From assembly GCF_009866655.1 (NCBI RefSeq), contig NZ_CP047420.1:3782001-3846000 (forward strand): a DNA stretch of 64,000 nucleotides, written 5' to 3'. Below are positions 15,746 through 24,738 of this stretch, piece by piece (within the stretch, counting starts at the first letter, position 1; each line of letters begins with the position of its first letter). The stretch comes from Rathayibacter sp. VKM Ac-2804 (GTDB taxonomy: Bacteria; Actinomycetota; Actinomycetes; Actinomycetales; Microbacteriaceae). The notes under the pieces are model-generated. The model saw only the letters and a list, made by a program, of their open reading frames with translations. It did no database searches and was not told where the DNA came from. Made by a program: the position numbers and the translations under genes.

Positions 15746-17056
15746 TCAGTGCTTCTCGTCGTGCGTGCGGATGTCGGCCGCGGGGGCGTCCGCCGGCCCC
15801 GGCTCGTCCTCGAGCCGCTGCGCCCCGGGATCGAAGCGCCGCGACCCCGGCCGGAACAGCAGCGCCACCCCGCCCTCCACGAGCGCCGCGAGCAGCAGCA
15901 GGATCGCGAACGGGATCAGCGAGATCTCGGCCCACGCGCCCATCACCGGCATCACCAGCCCGGCCGCCGTGAAGCTGACCGTGCCGAGGATCGCCGTGAC
16001 GCTGCCCGCCTCGCTCGACGGGCCCTGGAGCGAGAGGTACTGCACCGGAGCGAAGCCGAGCGAGCGGCCCGCGAGCGCGAAGGTCAGCGCGCCGACGACG
16101 ACGAGCAGCGGCTGCGTGCCGGTGAGCGCGAGCACCGCGACCACCACGGCGCCGACACCCGTGACGATCGCGGACGCGAACATCGCGAACCGCGGTCCGA
16201 ACCGCGGCACGATCACCCGGCCGGTCGTCTGCCCGACCGCGATCGTCACGAGCGAGGTGACCAGGAACAGCAGCCCGTAGAGGTCCGGCCCCACCGCGTA
16301 GACGTTCGTGTAGAGGAACGGCGCGGTCGCCAGGTACGCGAAGCCGACCGACCAGCCGGCGGCCGACGCGGCGGCGAGCGCCAGCACCCGTGGCCGCCTC
16401 AGCATCCCGAACGAGTTCCGCAGCGACGGGCCGAGCCCGCCCTGGTGCCGCCGCTCGCGAGGCAGCGTCTCGGGCAGCACCAGCAGCGCGATCACGGTCG
16501 CGAGCGCTCCCCAGGCGGCGACCGCGAGGAAAGAGCCGCGCCAGTCGATCACCTTGGTCAGCTGCGCGCCGACGGAGGGCACCAGGATCGGGAAGACCGA
16601 CACGATCACGGCGAGGTTCGCGAGCATCGTCACGAGCCGCTTGCCGCTGTAGAGGTCGCGGACGATCGCGGTGACGACGACGCCGGCCGCGGTGCAGGCG
16701 GCGCCCTGGACGAAGCGGGCCGCGAGCAGCACCGCCGTGTCCGAGGTCATCGCCGCGACGAGGCTCGCCGCGATGTGCAGCGCCGCCGAGACGCCGAGCG
16801 GCCACTTGCGGCCGACCGCGTCGCTGAGCGGACCCGAGATCAGCTGGCCGGCCGCGAAGCCGAAGGTCGCGCCGGTGACGACCAGCTGGGCGGTCGCGAC
16901 CGAGACGCCGAGGTCGTCCTGCAGCGTCGGCAGGAAGGGCAGCACCAGGTCGATGGTGAGCGGCCCGAAGCCGACGAGCATCGCGAAGATCGGCAGCAGC
17001 AGCCGGCCGCGGGGCATCGCCCGGGTGGCGGAAGCGGCGGTGGTGGAGGCGGTCAT
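15746..17056 (-). CDS. MFS transporter, Bcr/CflA drug-exporter type
   Basis: 436 residues with about 12 membrane segments. The N-terminal LTIDLVLPFLPTLQDDLGVS and GQLISGPLSDAVGRKWPL carry the DHA1 motif A (GPLSDxxGRKwpL) typical of Bcr/CflA exporters, and SVGAQLTKVIDWRGSF is a Bcr-type segment. The last 35 residues are polar. The gene sits between the GH127 gene (37-base gap) and the putative six-hairpin glycosidase (one base gap), so it is part of their operon. Its role may be export or import of a sugar derivative rather than drug efflux. Confidence 0.82.
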   Translation of the reverse strand: MTASTTAASATRAMPRGRLLLPIFAMLVGFGPLTIDLVLPFLPTLQDDLGVSVATAQLVVTGATFGFAAGQLISGPLSDAVGRKWPLGVSAALHIAASLVAAMTSDTAVLLAARFVQGAACTAAGVVVTAIVRDLYSGKRLVTMLANLAVIVSVFPILVPSVGAQLTKVIDWRGSFLAVAAWGALATVIALLVLPETLPRERRHQGGLGPSLRNSFGMLRRPRVLALAAASAAGWSVGFAYLATAPFLYTNVYAVGPDLYGLLFLVTSLVTIAVGQTTGRVIVPRFGPRFAMFASAIVTGVGAVVVAVLALTGTQPLLVVVGALTFALAGRSLGFAPVQYLSLQGPSSEAGSVTAILGTVSFTAAGLVMPVMGAWAEISLIPFAILLLLAALVEGGVALLFRPGSRRFDPGAQRLEDEPGPADAPAADIRTHDEKH

Positions 17057-17093
17057 GAGCGCGGAGCGCAGGTCACGGAGGGGGTCCTGTCCA

Positions 17094-18926
17094 TCAGCTC
17101 CCGGCCGAGACCGGGAAGTAGAGCGAGAAGGGTTCGTCGACGACCTCGTGCAGAGGCCGGAAGCGGATCGCGGCGGGCTGGCCGAGGGCGCGGTAGCCGC
17201 GCAGCCACTGGGTCCACTGCCGCTCGTTGTCGGGGGCGAGCAGGGCGGGGGCGTCCTCGAGGCGGCCGCAGAGGCTCACCTCGCGGTCGACGAGTCCGGC
17301 CAGCACGACCGGCCCCTCGACGAATGCGACGGTGCCGGGCTCGTCCGGGATCGGCACGGCGCGGATCTCGGTGCCGAAGGCGAGGTCGACGCTCGTGCGG
17401 CCGCCGGGGTGCGTCAGCAGCAGCGCCCCGTCGAGGCGCTCGACCCGCGCGGTGTCGCCCGCGACGCCCGGCTCGCCGACGGTCCACTCCGGCACCCGGA
17501 TCCGCACCTGCAGCGCGACCCCCTCCGCCGACTCCACCGAGACCCGGATCCGCGAGGCGGAGGGCCGGTGCGCGTCGCCCGCCTCCCCCGCGTTCGCATC
17601 CGGCCCCACGTAGCCCGCGTTGTCGAGCACCTCGACCCGCACGGACGCCTCGCCCGCGACGGTCGCCACGCGGACGCTCGCGTCGACGTGCTGCGCGATC
17701 GTCAGCTCGGCGTCGCCGCCGCGGTAGAAGACGAGCCCGGAGTGGCGGGTGTGCGCCTGCACCAGCGTGCCGTGGCAGCACCAGAAGTCCTCGGTCGGGC
17801 TGCCCCAGTCCTTGCGGGCGCCGCCCTCGAGCGGCAGGAAGTAGGCGACCATCCCGGTCGTCGGGTGCTGCTGGGCGAGCAGGCCGTTCCAGAGGTTCCG
17901 CTCGATGTAGTCGGCGTAGGCGAGGTCGCCGGTCCAGCGCAGCAGCACGTCGGCCAGCCGGATCATGTTGTAGACCGTGCAGTGCTCCTGCGTCTTCTCG
18001 CCGCGGCGGGCGGCGAACTCGAACGGCGGCGTCCAGATCTCGCCGGAGGTCTGACCGCCGGTGCAGAAGGTGCCGCGGCGGACGACCGCCTGCTCCCAGT
18101 AGGCCTCGACGATCCGCCGCCAGCGCTCGTCGCCGGTGACCTCGTAGGCGCGGGCGGCGCCGAGCACCTCGGGGATCGTGGTGTTGGCGTGCTTGTTGGT
18201 CAGCACGTCGCGGCCCGCGAGCAGGCCCTCGAAGAGCGAGCGGCGGTCGTAGCGCTCCAGCAGCTCGGCGTAGACGGGGTCGCCGGTGATCGCGAGCAGG
18301 TCGGCCCAGACCTCGAGCATGCCGCCGGTCTCGACCTCGAGGATCTCCTGGAAGGCGTCGTCGTCGAAGCCGCGGACCCACTCCAGCAGCGGGGTCGTCG
18401 CCGCGCGCGCCATCCGCAGCGCCCGCTCGTCGCCGAGGTCGAGGTGCAGATCGACCAGGCCCATCAGCAGCTTGTGCATCGCGTACTGCGGCGCCCAGAT
18501 CGGGCGGCCGGTCGCGAGGCGGTCGAGGTAGCCGCGCGGGATCGCCCAGATCCAGCCGCCGCCGTTCTCCTCCTGGCAGCGCTCGAGGCCGTCGAGCACG
18601 GAGTCGATCCGGACGCGGAGCAGGGGATCGCCGGTGACCGCGACCTCGCGCGCCGCGGCCGAGAGCCAGTGGCCGAGGAAGTGCCCGCGCAGCTGCGAGC
18701 CCGGCGTCTCCCAGCCCCAGTGCCGGTCGAGACCGCGGGCCTCGCGCGACTCCTGGGACGGGTGCAGGTGCCAGCCCTGGTCGCCGATCCCGGCCTCGAT
18801 ACGGAAGTTCTGCAGCAGCCCCTCGTCGGTCAGCGAGAGCAGGTAGTCGCGGTTGAGCCGCCGCCGCGCGTCGAGCACTCCGCGCTCCAGGCGGGTCTCG
18901 TGCGGGGCCGGGTGGGTCAGCGGCAT
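17094..18926 (-). CDS. GH127 beta-L-arabinofuranosidase (DUF1680)
   Basis: 610 residues. Glu314 and Cys316 (QEHCTVYNM) plus Cys383-Cys384 (EDFWCCHGTLVQ) match the zinc-and-cysteine active site of the HypBA1 family, in which a Cys acts as nucleophile. The N-terminal part forms the helical barrel (WGWETPGSQLRGHFLGHWLSA near residue 70) and the C-terminal part the beta-sandwich. It releases L-arabinose from beta-L-arabinofuranosides such as those on hydroxyproline-rich plant glycoproteins. There is no signal peptide, so it acts inside the cell. It is the first gene of a minus-strand operon divergent from the GH36 gene. Confidence 0.9.
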   Translation of the reverse strand: MPLTHPAPHETRLERGVLDARRRLNRDYLLSLTDEGLLQNFRIEAGIGDQGWHLHPSQESREARGLDRHWGWETPGSQLRGHFLGHWLSAAAREVAVTGDPLLRVRIDSVLDGLERCQEENGGGWIWAIPRGYLDRLATGRPIWAPQYAMHKLLMGLVDLHLDLGDERALRMARAATTPLLEWVRGFDDDAFQEILEVETGGMLEVWADLLAITGDPVYAELLERYDRRSLFEGLLAGRDVLTNKHANTTIPEVLGAARAYEVTGDERWRRIVEAYWEQAVVRRGTFCTGGQTSGEIWTPPFEFAARRGEKTQEHCTVYNMIRLADVLLRWTGDLAYADYIERNLWNGLLAQQHPTTGMVAYFLPLEGGARKDWGSPTEDFWCCHGTLVQAHTRHSGLVFYRGGDAELTIAQHVDASVRVATVAGEASVRVEVLDNAGYVGPDANAGEAGDAHRPSASRIRVSVESAEGVALQVRIRVPEWTVGEPGVAGDTARVERLDGALLLTHPGGRTSVDLAFGTEIRAVPIPDEPGTVAFVEGPVVLAGLVDREVSLCGRLEDAPALLAPDNERQWTQWLRGYRALGQPAAIRFRPLHEVVDEPFSLYFPVSAGS

Positions 18927-18992
18927 GGATGCTCCTCGTCGTCGAGTGGGTGGGGTGTGCGGACCGGCGCCCTGCGGAGGGAGGCGAAGGTC

Positions 18993-19012
18993 GAGATCGA
19001 TCTCTCACTGTA
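18993..19012 (-). promoter_or_regulatory. Operator-like palindrome GAGATCGATCTC at the GH127 promoter
   Basis: A perfect 12-bp palindrome with central CG at 18993-19004 lies in the divergent space between GH127 and GH36. On the minus strand a -10-like TACAGT (19007-19012) ends two bases upstream, placing the palindrome over the expected GH127 transcript start. Central-CG palindromes are typical of LacI-family operators. A one-mismatch copy with similar geometry lies at 32978-32991 before the sugar ABC importer, next to an intact lacI-type gene. Confidence 0.5.
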
Positions 19013-19044
19013 CTCAGCCCAGGATCGACGGTAGGAATGTCATC

Positions 19045-21231
19045 ATGCAATCCCCGAGAGTGATCCATCTCGTCGCCGATGACGTCTCCGCCCTCCTCAC
19101 TCAGTCGGGAGGCGACCTGCCCGTGCTGCTGCACTGGGGTCCGCGGATCGACGCGAGCGACGACGACCTCGCCGGTTTCGCAAGAACCCCCGAGAGGACG
19201 GGGATGGACGGCGGTTCCGACGTGCCCTACGAGCCCGGGATCCTCCCCGAGCACACCTTCGGCTGGGCCGGTCTGCCCGGACTCCGGGTGCACCGAGCGG
19301 GCGCCGGCTGGTCGCCGCGGCTCACCGTGGACGCCGTCTCGGTGGACGGCGAGGCCCTCGCGGAGGGCGCCGTCGTGCAGCGCGGGAGCGCCGCCGTGAC
19401 GGTCGAGGCGCACGACGCGCAGGCCGGAATCGGGGTCGTCCTGGAGATCGTTCTCTCGCCCGCCGGACTGCTCCGGACGCGCGTCTCCGTCCGCAACGAC
19501 GGCACCGGGCACCTCGAGGTGATCGGCGTCGACCCCGCCCTGCGGATCCCCACGGAGGCCCGCGAGATCCTGGACTTCTCCGGCCGCTGGGGCACCGAGA
19601 AGGTCCCCCAGCGCCACCCCGTCGTCACCGGCACCCACTCGCGCTCCTCGCGGCGCGGCCGCACGGGCCTGGACGCGACGACCGTCGTCGCGATCGGGAC
19701 CCCCGGCTTCGACGCGGCCGACGGCCGGGTCTGGCTCTGCCACGTCGGCATCGGCGGCAACCACGAGCACGCCGTCGAGCGCGGCGACGGCTGGCTCGCC
19801 TTCCGCGGTGGCGAGCTGCTCCTGCCCGGCGAGGTGCGCCTCGCGAGCGGCGAGAGCTACTCCTCCCCCTGGATCTCCGGCAGCTTCGGCCACGGCCTCG
19901 ACGCCGCCGCCGCCCGCTTCCACGCCTTCCTCCGCGGAGTCTCCCGCTCCTCGCACCGCCCGCGCCCCGTCACCCTGAACGTCTGGGAGGCGGTCTACTT
20001 CGAGCAGGACTTCGCGACCCTCGCCGAGCTGGCCGACCGCGCCGCCGCCCTCGGCGTCGAGCGCTACGTGCTCGACGACGGCTGGTTCCTCGGCCGCAGC
20101 GACGACCGCGCGGGCCTCGGCGACTGGACGCCCGACCCCGCCTCCTGGCCGGACGGCCTCCTCCCCCTCGCCGAGCACGTCCGCGGCCGGGGCATGGAGT
20201 TCGGCCTCTGGGTCGAGCCCGAGATGATCAACGAGGACTCCGACCTCGCCCGCGCGCACCCCGACTGGATCCTGCGCGCCCGCGAGGAGCTGCCGCCGCA
20301 GTTCCGCTTCCAGCAGGTGCTCGACCTGACCAACCCGGACGCGTTCGCGCACATCCTGGGGGTGCTCGACGGGCTGGTCGCCGACCTCGGCGTCGCGTAC
20401 CTCAAGTGGGACCACAACCGCGATCTGATCGACGCGGGGCACCCCGCCACCGGCACCGCCGCCGTGCACGAGCAGACGCTCGCGCTGTACCGGCTGATCG
20501 ACGAGCTGCGCGAGCGGCACCCCGAGCTCGAGATCGAGAGCTGCGCCTCCGGCGGCGGCCGCGTCGATCTCGGCATCCTCGAGCGCACCGACCGCGTGCA
20601 CACCTCCGACAACCAGGACCCGCTGGACCGCTCGCGGATGCTGCGCTGGACCGGGCTGCTCGTGCCGCCGGAGATGCTCGGCTCGCACGTCGCCTCGCCG
20701 GTCAACTCCGTCACCGGCCGCACCAGCGACCTGCACACCCGCTGCGCGATCGCCTTCCTCGGCCACTTCGGCCTCGAGTGGGACCTCCGCGAGCTGGACG
20801 CCGAGGAGGAGCCGGTGCTGGCGGGCTGGATCGCGGCGTACCGCGAGCACCGCGCGCTGATCGCGACGGGCCGGGTCGTCGGCAGTGGCGACTCCGACCC
20901 CGACGCGCCGTCGCTGCGCGGCGTCGTCGCGACCGACGGCTCGGAGGCGCTCTACACGCTGGTCACGCCCGCGCTGACGGCCGACTCGCGCCGCCGGGTC
21001 CGGCTCCCGGGCCTGGACCCGCGGGCCCGCTACCGCGTCGAAGCCGCGCGCCCCGGCTCGCTCGGCCCGCCCTGGCAGAGCCCGCGCTGGCTGGAGGCGA
21101 CCGTGCCGCTCGACTCCGACGCCCCGGCCCCCGCCTACTCGGGCAGCCTGCTGGGCGAGGCGGGCCTGGACCTGCCGACCTTCCACGCCGACCGCGCGAT
21201 TGTCCTGCGGCTCGTCCGCGTCGACGCGTGA
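19045..21231 (+). CDS. GH36 alpha-galactosidase
   Basis: 728 residues. The N-terminal beta-sandwich is followed by a TIM barrel with YVLDDGWF, WVEPEMINEDSDL, nucleophile Asp456 in YLKWDHNR, SCASGGGR and general acid/base Asp522 in HTSDNQD, the GH36 set. It removes alpha-1,6-linked galactose from raffinose-family oligosaccharides or galactomannan side chains. It lacks a signal peptide, so it is cytosolic. ATG 19045 has TAGGAA upstream, and the longer open frame before it is not conserved. It is first of a plus-strand series with GH51 and GH27 and shares its upstream region with GH127. Confidence 0.92.
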   Translation: MQSPRVIHLVADDVSALLTQSGGDLPVLLHWGPRIDASDDDLAGFARTPERTGMDGGSDVPYEPGILPEHTFGWAGLPGLRVHRAGAGWSPRLTVDAVSVDGEALAEGAVVQRGSAAVTVEAHDAQAGIGVVLEIVLSPAGLLRTRVSVRNDGTGHLEVIGVDPALRIPTEAREILDFSGRWGTEKVPQRHPVVTGTHSRSSRRGRTGLDATTVVAIGTPGFDAADGRVWLCHVGIGGNHEHAVERGDGWLAFRGGELLLPGEVRLASGESYSSPWISGSFGHGLDAAAARFHAFLRGVSRSSHRPRPVTLNVWEAVYFEQDFATLAELADRAAALGVERYVLDDGWFLGRSDDRAGLGDWTPDPASWPDGLLPLAEHVRGRGMEFGLWVEPEMINEDSDLARAHPDWILRAREELPPQFRFQQVLDLTNPDAFAHILGVLDGLVADLGVAYLKWDHNRDLIDAGHPATGTAAVHEQTLALYRLIDELRERHPELEIESCASGGGRVDLGILERTDRVHTSDNQDPLDRSRMLRWTGLLVPPEMLGSHVASPVNSVTGRTSDLHTRCAIAFLGHFGLEWDLRELDAEEEPVLAGWIAAYREHRALIATGRVVGSGDSDPDAPSLRGVVATDGSEALYTLVTPALTADSRRRVRLPGLDPRARYRVEAARPGSLGPPWQSPRWLEATVPLDSDAPAPAYSGSLLGEAGLDLPTFHADRAIVLRLVRVDA

Positions 21232-21296
21232 GCGCCGCCGCGTGAGCGCCGCCGCGTGAGCGCCGCCGCGTGAGCGCCGCCGCGTGAGCGCCGCCG
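21227..21296 (+). repeat. Five perfect copies of a 14-bp unit, CGTGAGCGCCGCCG
   Basis: The repeat starts on the GH36 stop codon; the first GTGA contains TGA 21229-21231. Copies begin at 21227, 21241, 21255, 21269 and 21283. Every copy carries an overlapping GTG start and TGA stop. Since 14 is not a multiple of three, successive copies fall in different frames, and only the last GTG (21284) opens into the GH51 frame without a stop. Copy number would change the spacing between GH36 and GH51. Confidence 0.9.
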
Positions 21297-21340
21297 CCCC
21301 GACCACTGCCGACTCGCCCGCCACCACCCTGGAGCACCCC

Positions 21341-22900
21341 GTGAACACCACCGTCACCGTCGACCTCGACCGGCCCGGCGCCACCATCAGCAAGCACGTC
21401 TACGGCCACTTCGCCGAGCACCTCGGCCGCTGCATCTACGACGGCTTCTGGGTCGGCGAGGACTCGCCCGTCCCGAACGCCGGCGGGATCCGCCTGGACG
21501 TCGTCGAGGCCCTGCGCGCCCTCGACATCCCCAACCTCCGCTGGCCGGGCGGCTGCTTCGCCGACCGCTACCACTGGACCAACGGCATCGGCCCGCGCGA
21601 GGAGCGCCCCGGCCTGATCAACACCCAGTGGGGCGGGGTCGCCGAGGACAACTCCTTCGGCACCCACGAGTTCATGGCGCTCTGCGAGCTGCTCGGCGCC
21701 GACGCCTACATCTCCGGCAACATCGGCTCCGGCACGGTCCAGGAGATGGCCGACTGGGTCGAGTACCTCACCGGCGCCGGGAAGTCGCCGATGGCGGACC
21801 TGCGCCGCTCGCACGGCCGCGAGGAGCCGTGGACCGTCCGCTACTGGGGCCTCGGCAACGAGACCTGGGGCTGCGGCGGCAACATGCGCGCCGGCGCGTA
21901 CGCCGACCTCGCCCGGCAGTTCGGCACCTTCGTGCAGAGCGGCAACGACGTGCCGCTGCACCGCATCGCCGCCGGCGCCGACGGCGCGGACACGCACTGG
22001 ACGCAGACGCTGATGGAGGTGATCCCCGAGATCGAGGGGCACCCCTTCTCCTCCGTGCCGTGGGAGTCGATCTCGGTGCACTACTACACGATCGGCGGCA
22101 GCTGGCACGCGAAGGGCAGCGCCACCGACTTCGACGCGGACACCTACTGGAGCACCATCGTCGCCGCGCAGGGCATCGAGGAGCTGCTGCGCTCGCACGC
22201 CGCCGTGATGGACGTGCACGACCCCGAGAAGAAGTACGGGATGGTGCTCGACGAGTGGGGCACCTGGTGGGACGTGGAGCCGGGCACGCACCCGGGCTTC
22301 CTCTTCCAGCAGAACACCATCCGCGACGCGATGGTCGCGGGGATCCACTTCGACGTCTTCCACGCCTTCGCCGACCGGCTCTCCATGGCGAACATCGCGC
22401 AGACCGTCAACGTGCTGCAGGCGATGCTGCTCACCGACCCCGACGGCGGCGAGATGGTACGGACGCCGACGTACCACGTGTTCGAGATGAACAAGGGGCA
22501 CCAGGACGCGACGGTGCTGCCGACCACGGTCGCCGGGCCCACTCACGCGGTCGACGGGCGCGAGATCGCGCTCGCCTCCGCCTCCGCCTCGGTGAAGGAC
22601 GGGCGCGTGCTGGTCTCGATGACCAACGTCGACCTCGACGAGCCGCTGGAGATCGAGCTGTCCTTCCGCGGCGGTTCCGTGACCGGAGCGACGGGGCGGC
22701 TCCTCACCGCCGACTCGCCCCAGGCGCACAACCGGCCGGGCGACGCCGACGCGGTCAGCCCGGTCGCGCTCGAGGGGCTGGAGACCACGGCGACCGGCCT
22801 GCGGGTGACGCTGCCGCCGCACTCCTTCGCGACGGTGTCGCTGGAGCTGGCCGGGGCCCTCGAGCCGACGGGCGCCGACGTGGCAGGGTCGAAGGCGTGA
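21341..22900 (+). CDS. GH51 alpha-L-arabinofuranosidase
   Basis: 519 residues from GTG 21341, chosen because CTGGAGC lies upstream and family similarity starts right after it (ISKHVYGHFAEHLGRCIYDG). An in-frame GTG at 21284 would add 19 low-complexity residues. Acid/base Glu174 lies in GLGNETWG and nucleophile Glu305 in LDEWGTWW. RWPGGCFADRYHW is the family core motif. It removes alpha-L-arabinofuranose from arabinan, arabinoxylan or arabinogalactan oligosaccharides inside the cell. The gene sits between two alpha-galactosidase genes and overlaps the start region of the next one. Confidence 0.92.
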   Translation: MNTTVTVDLDRPGATISKHVYGHFAEHLGRCIYDGFWVGEDSPVPNAGGIRLDVVEALRALDIPNLRWPGGCFADRYHWTNGIGPREERPGLINTQWGGVAEDNSFGTHEFMALCELLGADAYISGNIGSGTVQEMADWVEYLTGAGKSPMADLRRSHGREEPWTVRYWGLGNETWGCGGNMRAGAYADLARQFGTFVQSGNDVPLHRIAAGADGADTHWTQTLMEVIPEIEGHPFSSVPWESISVHYYTIGGSWHAKGSATDFDADTYWSTIVAAQGIEELLRSHAAVMDVHDPEKKYGMVLDEWGTWWDVEPGTHPGFLFQQNTIRDAMVAGIHFDVFHAFADRLSMANIAQTVNVLQAMLLTDPDGGEMVRTPTYHVFEMNKGHQDATVLPTTVAGPTHAVDGREIALASASASVKDGRVLVSMTNVDLDEPLEIELSFRGGSVTGATGRLLTADSPQAHNRPGDADAVSPVALEGLETTATGLRVTLPPHSFATVSLELAGALEPTGADVAGSKA

Positions 22901-22905
22901 CCGCC

Positions 22906-24171
22906 ATGAGCACTGCCGCCGCACGCACCGAGGCCGCCCGCCGCCCGCCGATGGGCTGGAACAGCTGGGACTGCTTCGGCTCCTCCGTCACCGAGGACGA
23001 GGTGCTGGCGAACGCCGAGTACCTCGCCGAGCACCTGCTCCCGCACGGCTGGGACACGGTCGTCGTCGACATCCAGTGGTACGAGCCGGACCCGGGCACG
23101 AGCGACTACCAGGAGGTGTCGGAGCCGGTCCTGGACGACTGGGGCCGGCCGCAGCCCGCGGTGGGGCGCTTCCCCTCCGCCTCCGTCGCGGGGTTCACCG
23201 CGCTCGCCGCGCGCGTGCACGCCCTCGGGCTGCGCTTCGGCGTGCACCTGATGCGCGGCGTGCCCCGCCGAGCCGCCGAGCTCGGGCTGCCGGTGCTCGG
23301 CTCCGACGCGACCTGCGCCGACATCGCCGACCGCGGCAACGTCTGCCCGTGGAATCCGGACAACTACGGCGTCGACATGACCGCGCCGGGCGCGCAGCAG
23401 TACTACGACTCGGTGATGGCGCAGCTGGCGTCGTGGGGCGTCGACTTCGTCAAGCTCGACGACGTGCTCTACCCGCCGATCCAGGCCGACGAGATCGCCG
23501 CGCTCTCCCGCGCGATCGACGCGACCGGCCGGCCGATGGTGCTGAGCCTCTCGCCGGGCAAGCAGCTCTCGCTGGAGAACCTGGACCTGCTCCGGGACAC
23601 GGCGCAGATGTGGCGGATCTCGGACGACTTCTGGGACGACTGGGGGCACCTGCAGGAGCAGTTCCAGCGCGCCGCGCGCTGGGCGCCGCACCAGCGGCCG
23701 GGCGCGTGGGCCGACGCCGACATGCTGCCGCTCGGCCGGATCGGCCTGCGGGCGCACGTGGGCGAGGACCGCCTCTCGCGGTTCACCCCCGCCGAGCAGC
23801 GCACGCTGGTGACACTCTGGTGCCTGCTGCGGTCGCCGCTGATGATGGGCGGGCACCTCCCCGACACCCCGCCCGAGACGCTCGCGCTGCTGACGAACGA
23901 CGACGTGCTGGCGCTGCTGTCCAGCGAGGGCAGCCGCGAGATCGTCCGCGACGGCGACCTCGTCGTCTGGAGCGCCTGGCAGGGCGACGTGCAGTGGCGC
24001 GGCGTCTTCTGGCTCGGCGACACCCCGCGCGAGTACTCCGCGCACCTCGCCGACCTCGGCTGCACCGGCACCCCCGTCGACGTCTGGACGGGCGAGCCCC
24101 TCCCCGTCGTCGACGGCGCCGTCGCGCTGACCCTGGAGCCCCACGGCGCCCACCTGCTCCGCTTCGCCTGA
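22906..24171 (+). CDS. GH27 alpha-galactosidase-like protein
   Basis: 421 residues. The family-opening PPMGWNSWDCFG is at residues 13-24. The nucleophile is Asp185 in FVKLDDV, and the acid/base lies in the ISDDFWDDW segment (Asp240/241). LRSPLMMGGHLPD precedes the C-terminal beta domain. The substrate loop between residues 110 and 150 (IADRGNVCPWNPDNYGVDM) differs from raffinose-type enzymes, so beta-L-arabinopyranosidase activity, known in GH27, is an alternative. ATG 22906 is preferred to the GTG 22897 that overlaps the GH51 stop. It is the last gene of the GH36-GH51-GH27 unit. Confidence 0.88.
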   Translation: MSTAAARTEAARRPPMGWNSWDCFGSSVTEDEVLANAEYLAEHLLPHGWDTVVVDIQWYEPDPGTSDYQEVSEPVLDDWGRPQPAVGRFPSASVAGFTALAARVHALGLRFGVHLMRGVPRRAAELGLPVLGSDATCADIADRGNVCPWNPDNYGVDMTAPGAQQYYDSVMAQLASWGVDFVKLDDVLYPPIQADEIAALSRAIDATGRPMVLSLSPGKQLSLENLDLLRDTAQMWRISDDFWDDWGHLQEQFQRAARWAPHQRPGAWADADMLPLGRIGLRAHVGEDRLSRFTPAEQRTLVTLWCLLRSPLMMGGHLPDTPPETLALLTNDDVLALLSSEGSREIVRDGDLVVWSAWQGDVQWRGVFWLGDTPREYSAHLADLGCTGTPVDVWTGEPLPVVDGAVALTLEPHGAHLLRFA

Positions 24172-24182
24172 CGCCCGCCCAT

Positions 24183-24280
24183 CATGCTGATCGAGTAGCG
24201 CCCGCAGGGCGCGTATCGAGATCCACCGCCGTCGGCACATCGGTCTCGATGCGCCGCTGCGCGGCTACTCGACCAGCATG
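24183..24280. repeat. Palindromic element of the CATGCTGATCGAGTAG family, complete copy 1
   Basis: 98 bp with ~40-bp imperfect inverted arms, from CATGCTGATCGAGTAGCG to CTACTCGACCAGCATG, around a variable loop. It would form a long stem in DNA or RNA. Other copies lie at 26083, 27213, 35538, 35676, 36950 and 37026. All lie outside genes or at gene ends, like REP elements or non-autonomous MITEs. This copy follows the GH27 gene. Confidence 0.85.
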
Positions 24281-24360
24281 GGGCGCGGCTCCTCCGAGTC
24301 TCACGCGCCATCATGCTGATCGAGTAGCGCCTGCAGGGCGCATATCGAGATCCACCGCCG
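24265..24360. repeat. Left direct repeat flanking hipBA (partner 26036-26131)
   Basis: This 96-base stretch joins the right arm of one palindromic element, a GGGGCGCGGCTCCTCCGAGT spacer and the left arm of another (24312-24353, whose right arm is missing). It matches 26036-26131 with six substitutions and no gaps. The two copies bracket the hipBA operator, hipB and hipA exactly. Confidence 0.8.
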
Positions 24361-24386
24361 AAGGACTCTCCCACAGGACCCGGGTG

Positions 24387-24447
24387 TGTGAATATTCTCA
24401 CAACACGCTCCTGTGTACTTTTCCTCACAAGCCGGTAGCGTGAGGAA
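24387..24447 (+). promoter_or_regulatory. Probable HipB operators in the hipBA promoter
   Basis: Two inverted repeats lie before hipB: TGTGAATATTCTCACA (24387-24402; TGTGA/TCACA arms) and TTCCTCAC-N11-GTGAGGAA (24421-24447; perfect 8-bp arms). CCACAGGA occurs near 24371 and 24452, with an inverted TCCTGTG between. HipB-type antitoxins repress their own operon through several such palindromes. The region is noticeably AT-richer than its surroundings. Confidence 0.6.
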
Positions 24448-24501
24448 TTACCCACAGGAGAGTCGCGACACGGGTCGGATTCCGAACCCTCAGGAGGAGC
24501 A

Positions 24502-24738
24502 GTGCCGACCATCAAGGCGCGCAAAGCGAGCGATCTCGCCTCGGTCGTCCGCGCCGTGCGCGAGGAGTCGGGGCTGACCCAGACTGAGCTCGCGGAGCGG
24601 ATCGGCCTCTCGCGCGAGTACGTCGTGAACCTGGAGACCGGGGAGCCGACGCTCTACGCCAAACGGCTCTTCCGCATCCTGCACGAGCTCGGCATCACTG
24701 TGTCCCTCGAATACCGTGACGACGATGCCCGAGCTTGA
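24502..24738 (+). CDS. hipB: HipB-like antitoxin, XRE-family helix-turn-helix protein
   Basis: 78 residues with one XRE helix-turn-helix (VRAVREESGLTQTELAERIGLSREYVVNLETGEP, about 15-50) and a short acidic tail. HipB antitoxins bind HipA and the operon promoter. The GTG start has a near-perfect AGGAGGAG upstream. The 3' end overlaps the hipA start, the usual antitoxin-toxin coupling. Palindromic sites just upstream are consistent with autoregulation. Confidence 0.88.
   Translation: MPTIKARKASDLASVVRAVREESGLTQTELAERIGLSREYVVNLETGEPTLYAKRLFRILHELGITVSLEYRDDDARA

Noticed and set aside
12532..15972. A >1,100-codon open frame on the plus strand starting at 12532
   Set aside because: Only the 12841-13206 part has homology (LacI fragment); the rest reads through repeats and antisense of the putative glycosidase gene.
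18993..19004. Restriction-site-like chance palindrome
   Set aside because: Kept as an operator candidate instead because of its position at a predicted transcript start and the related site at 32978; still unproven.
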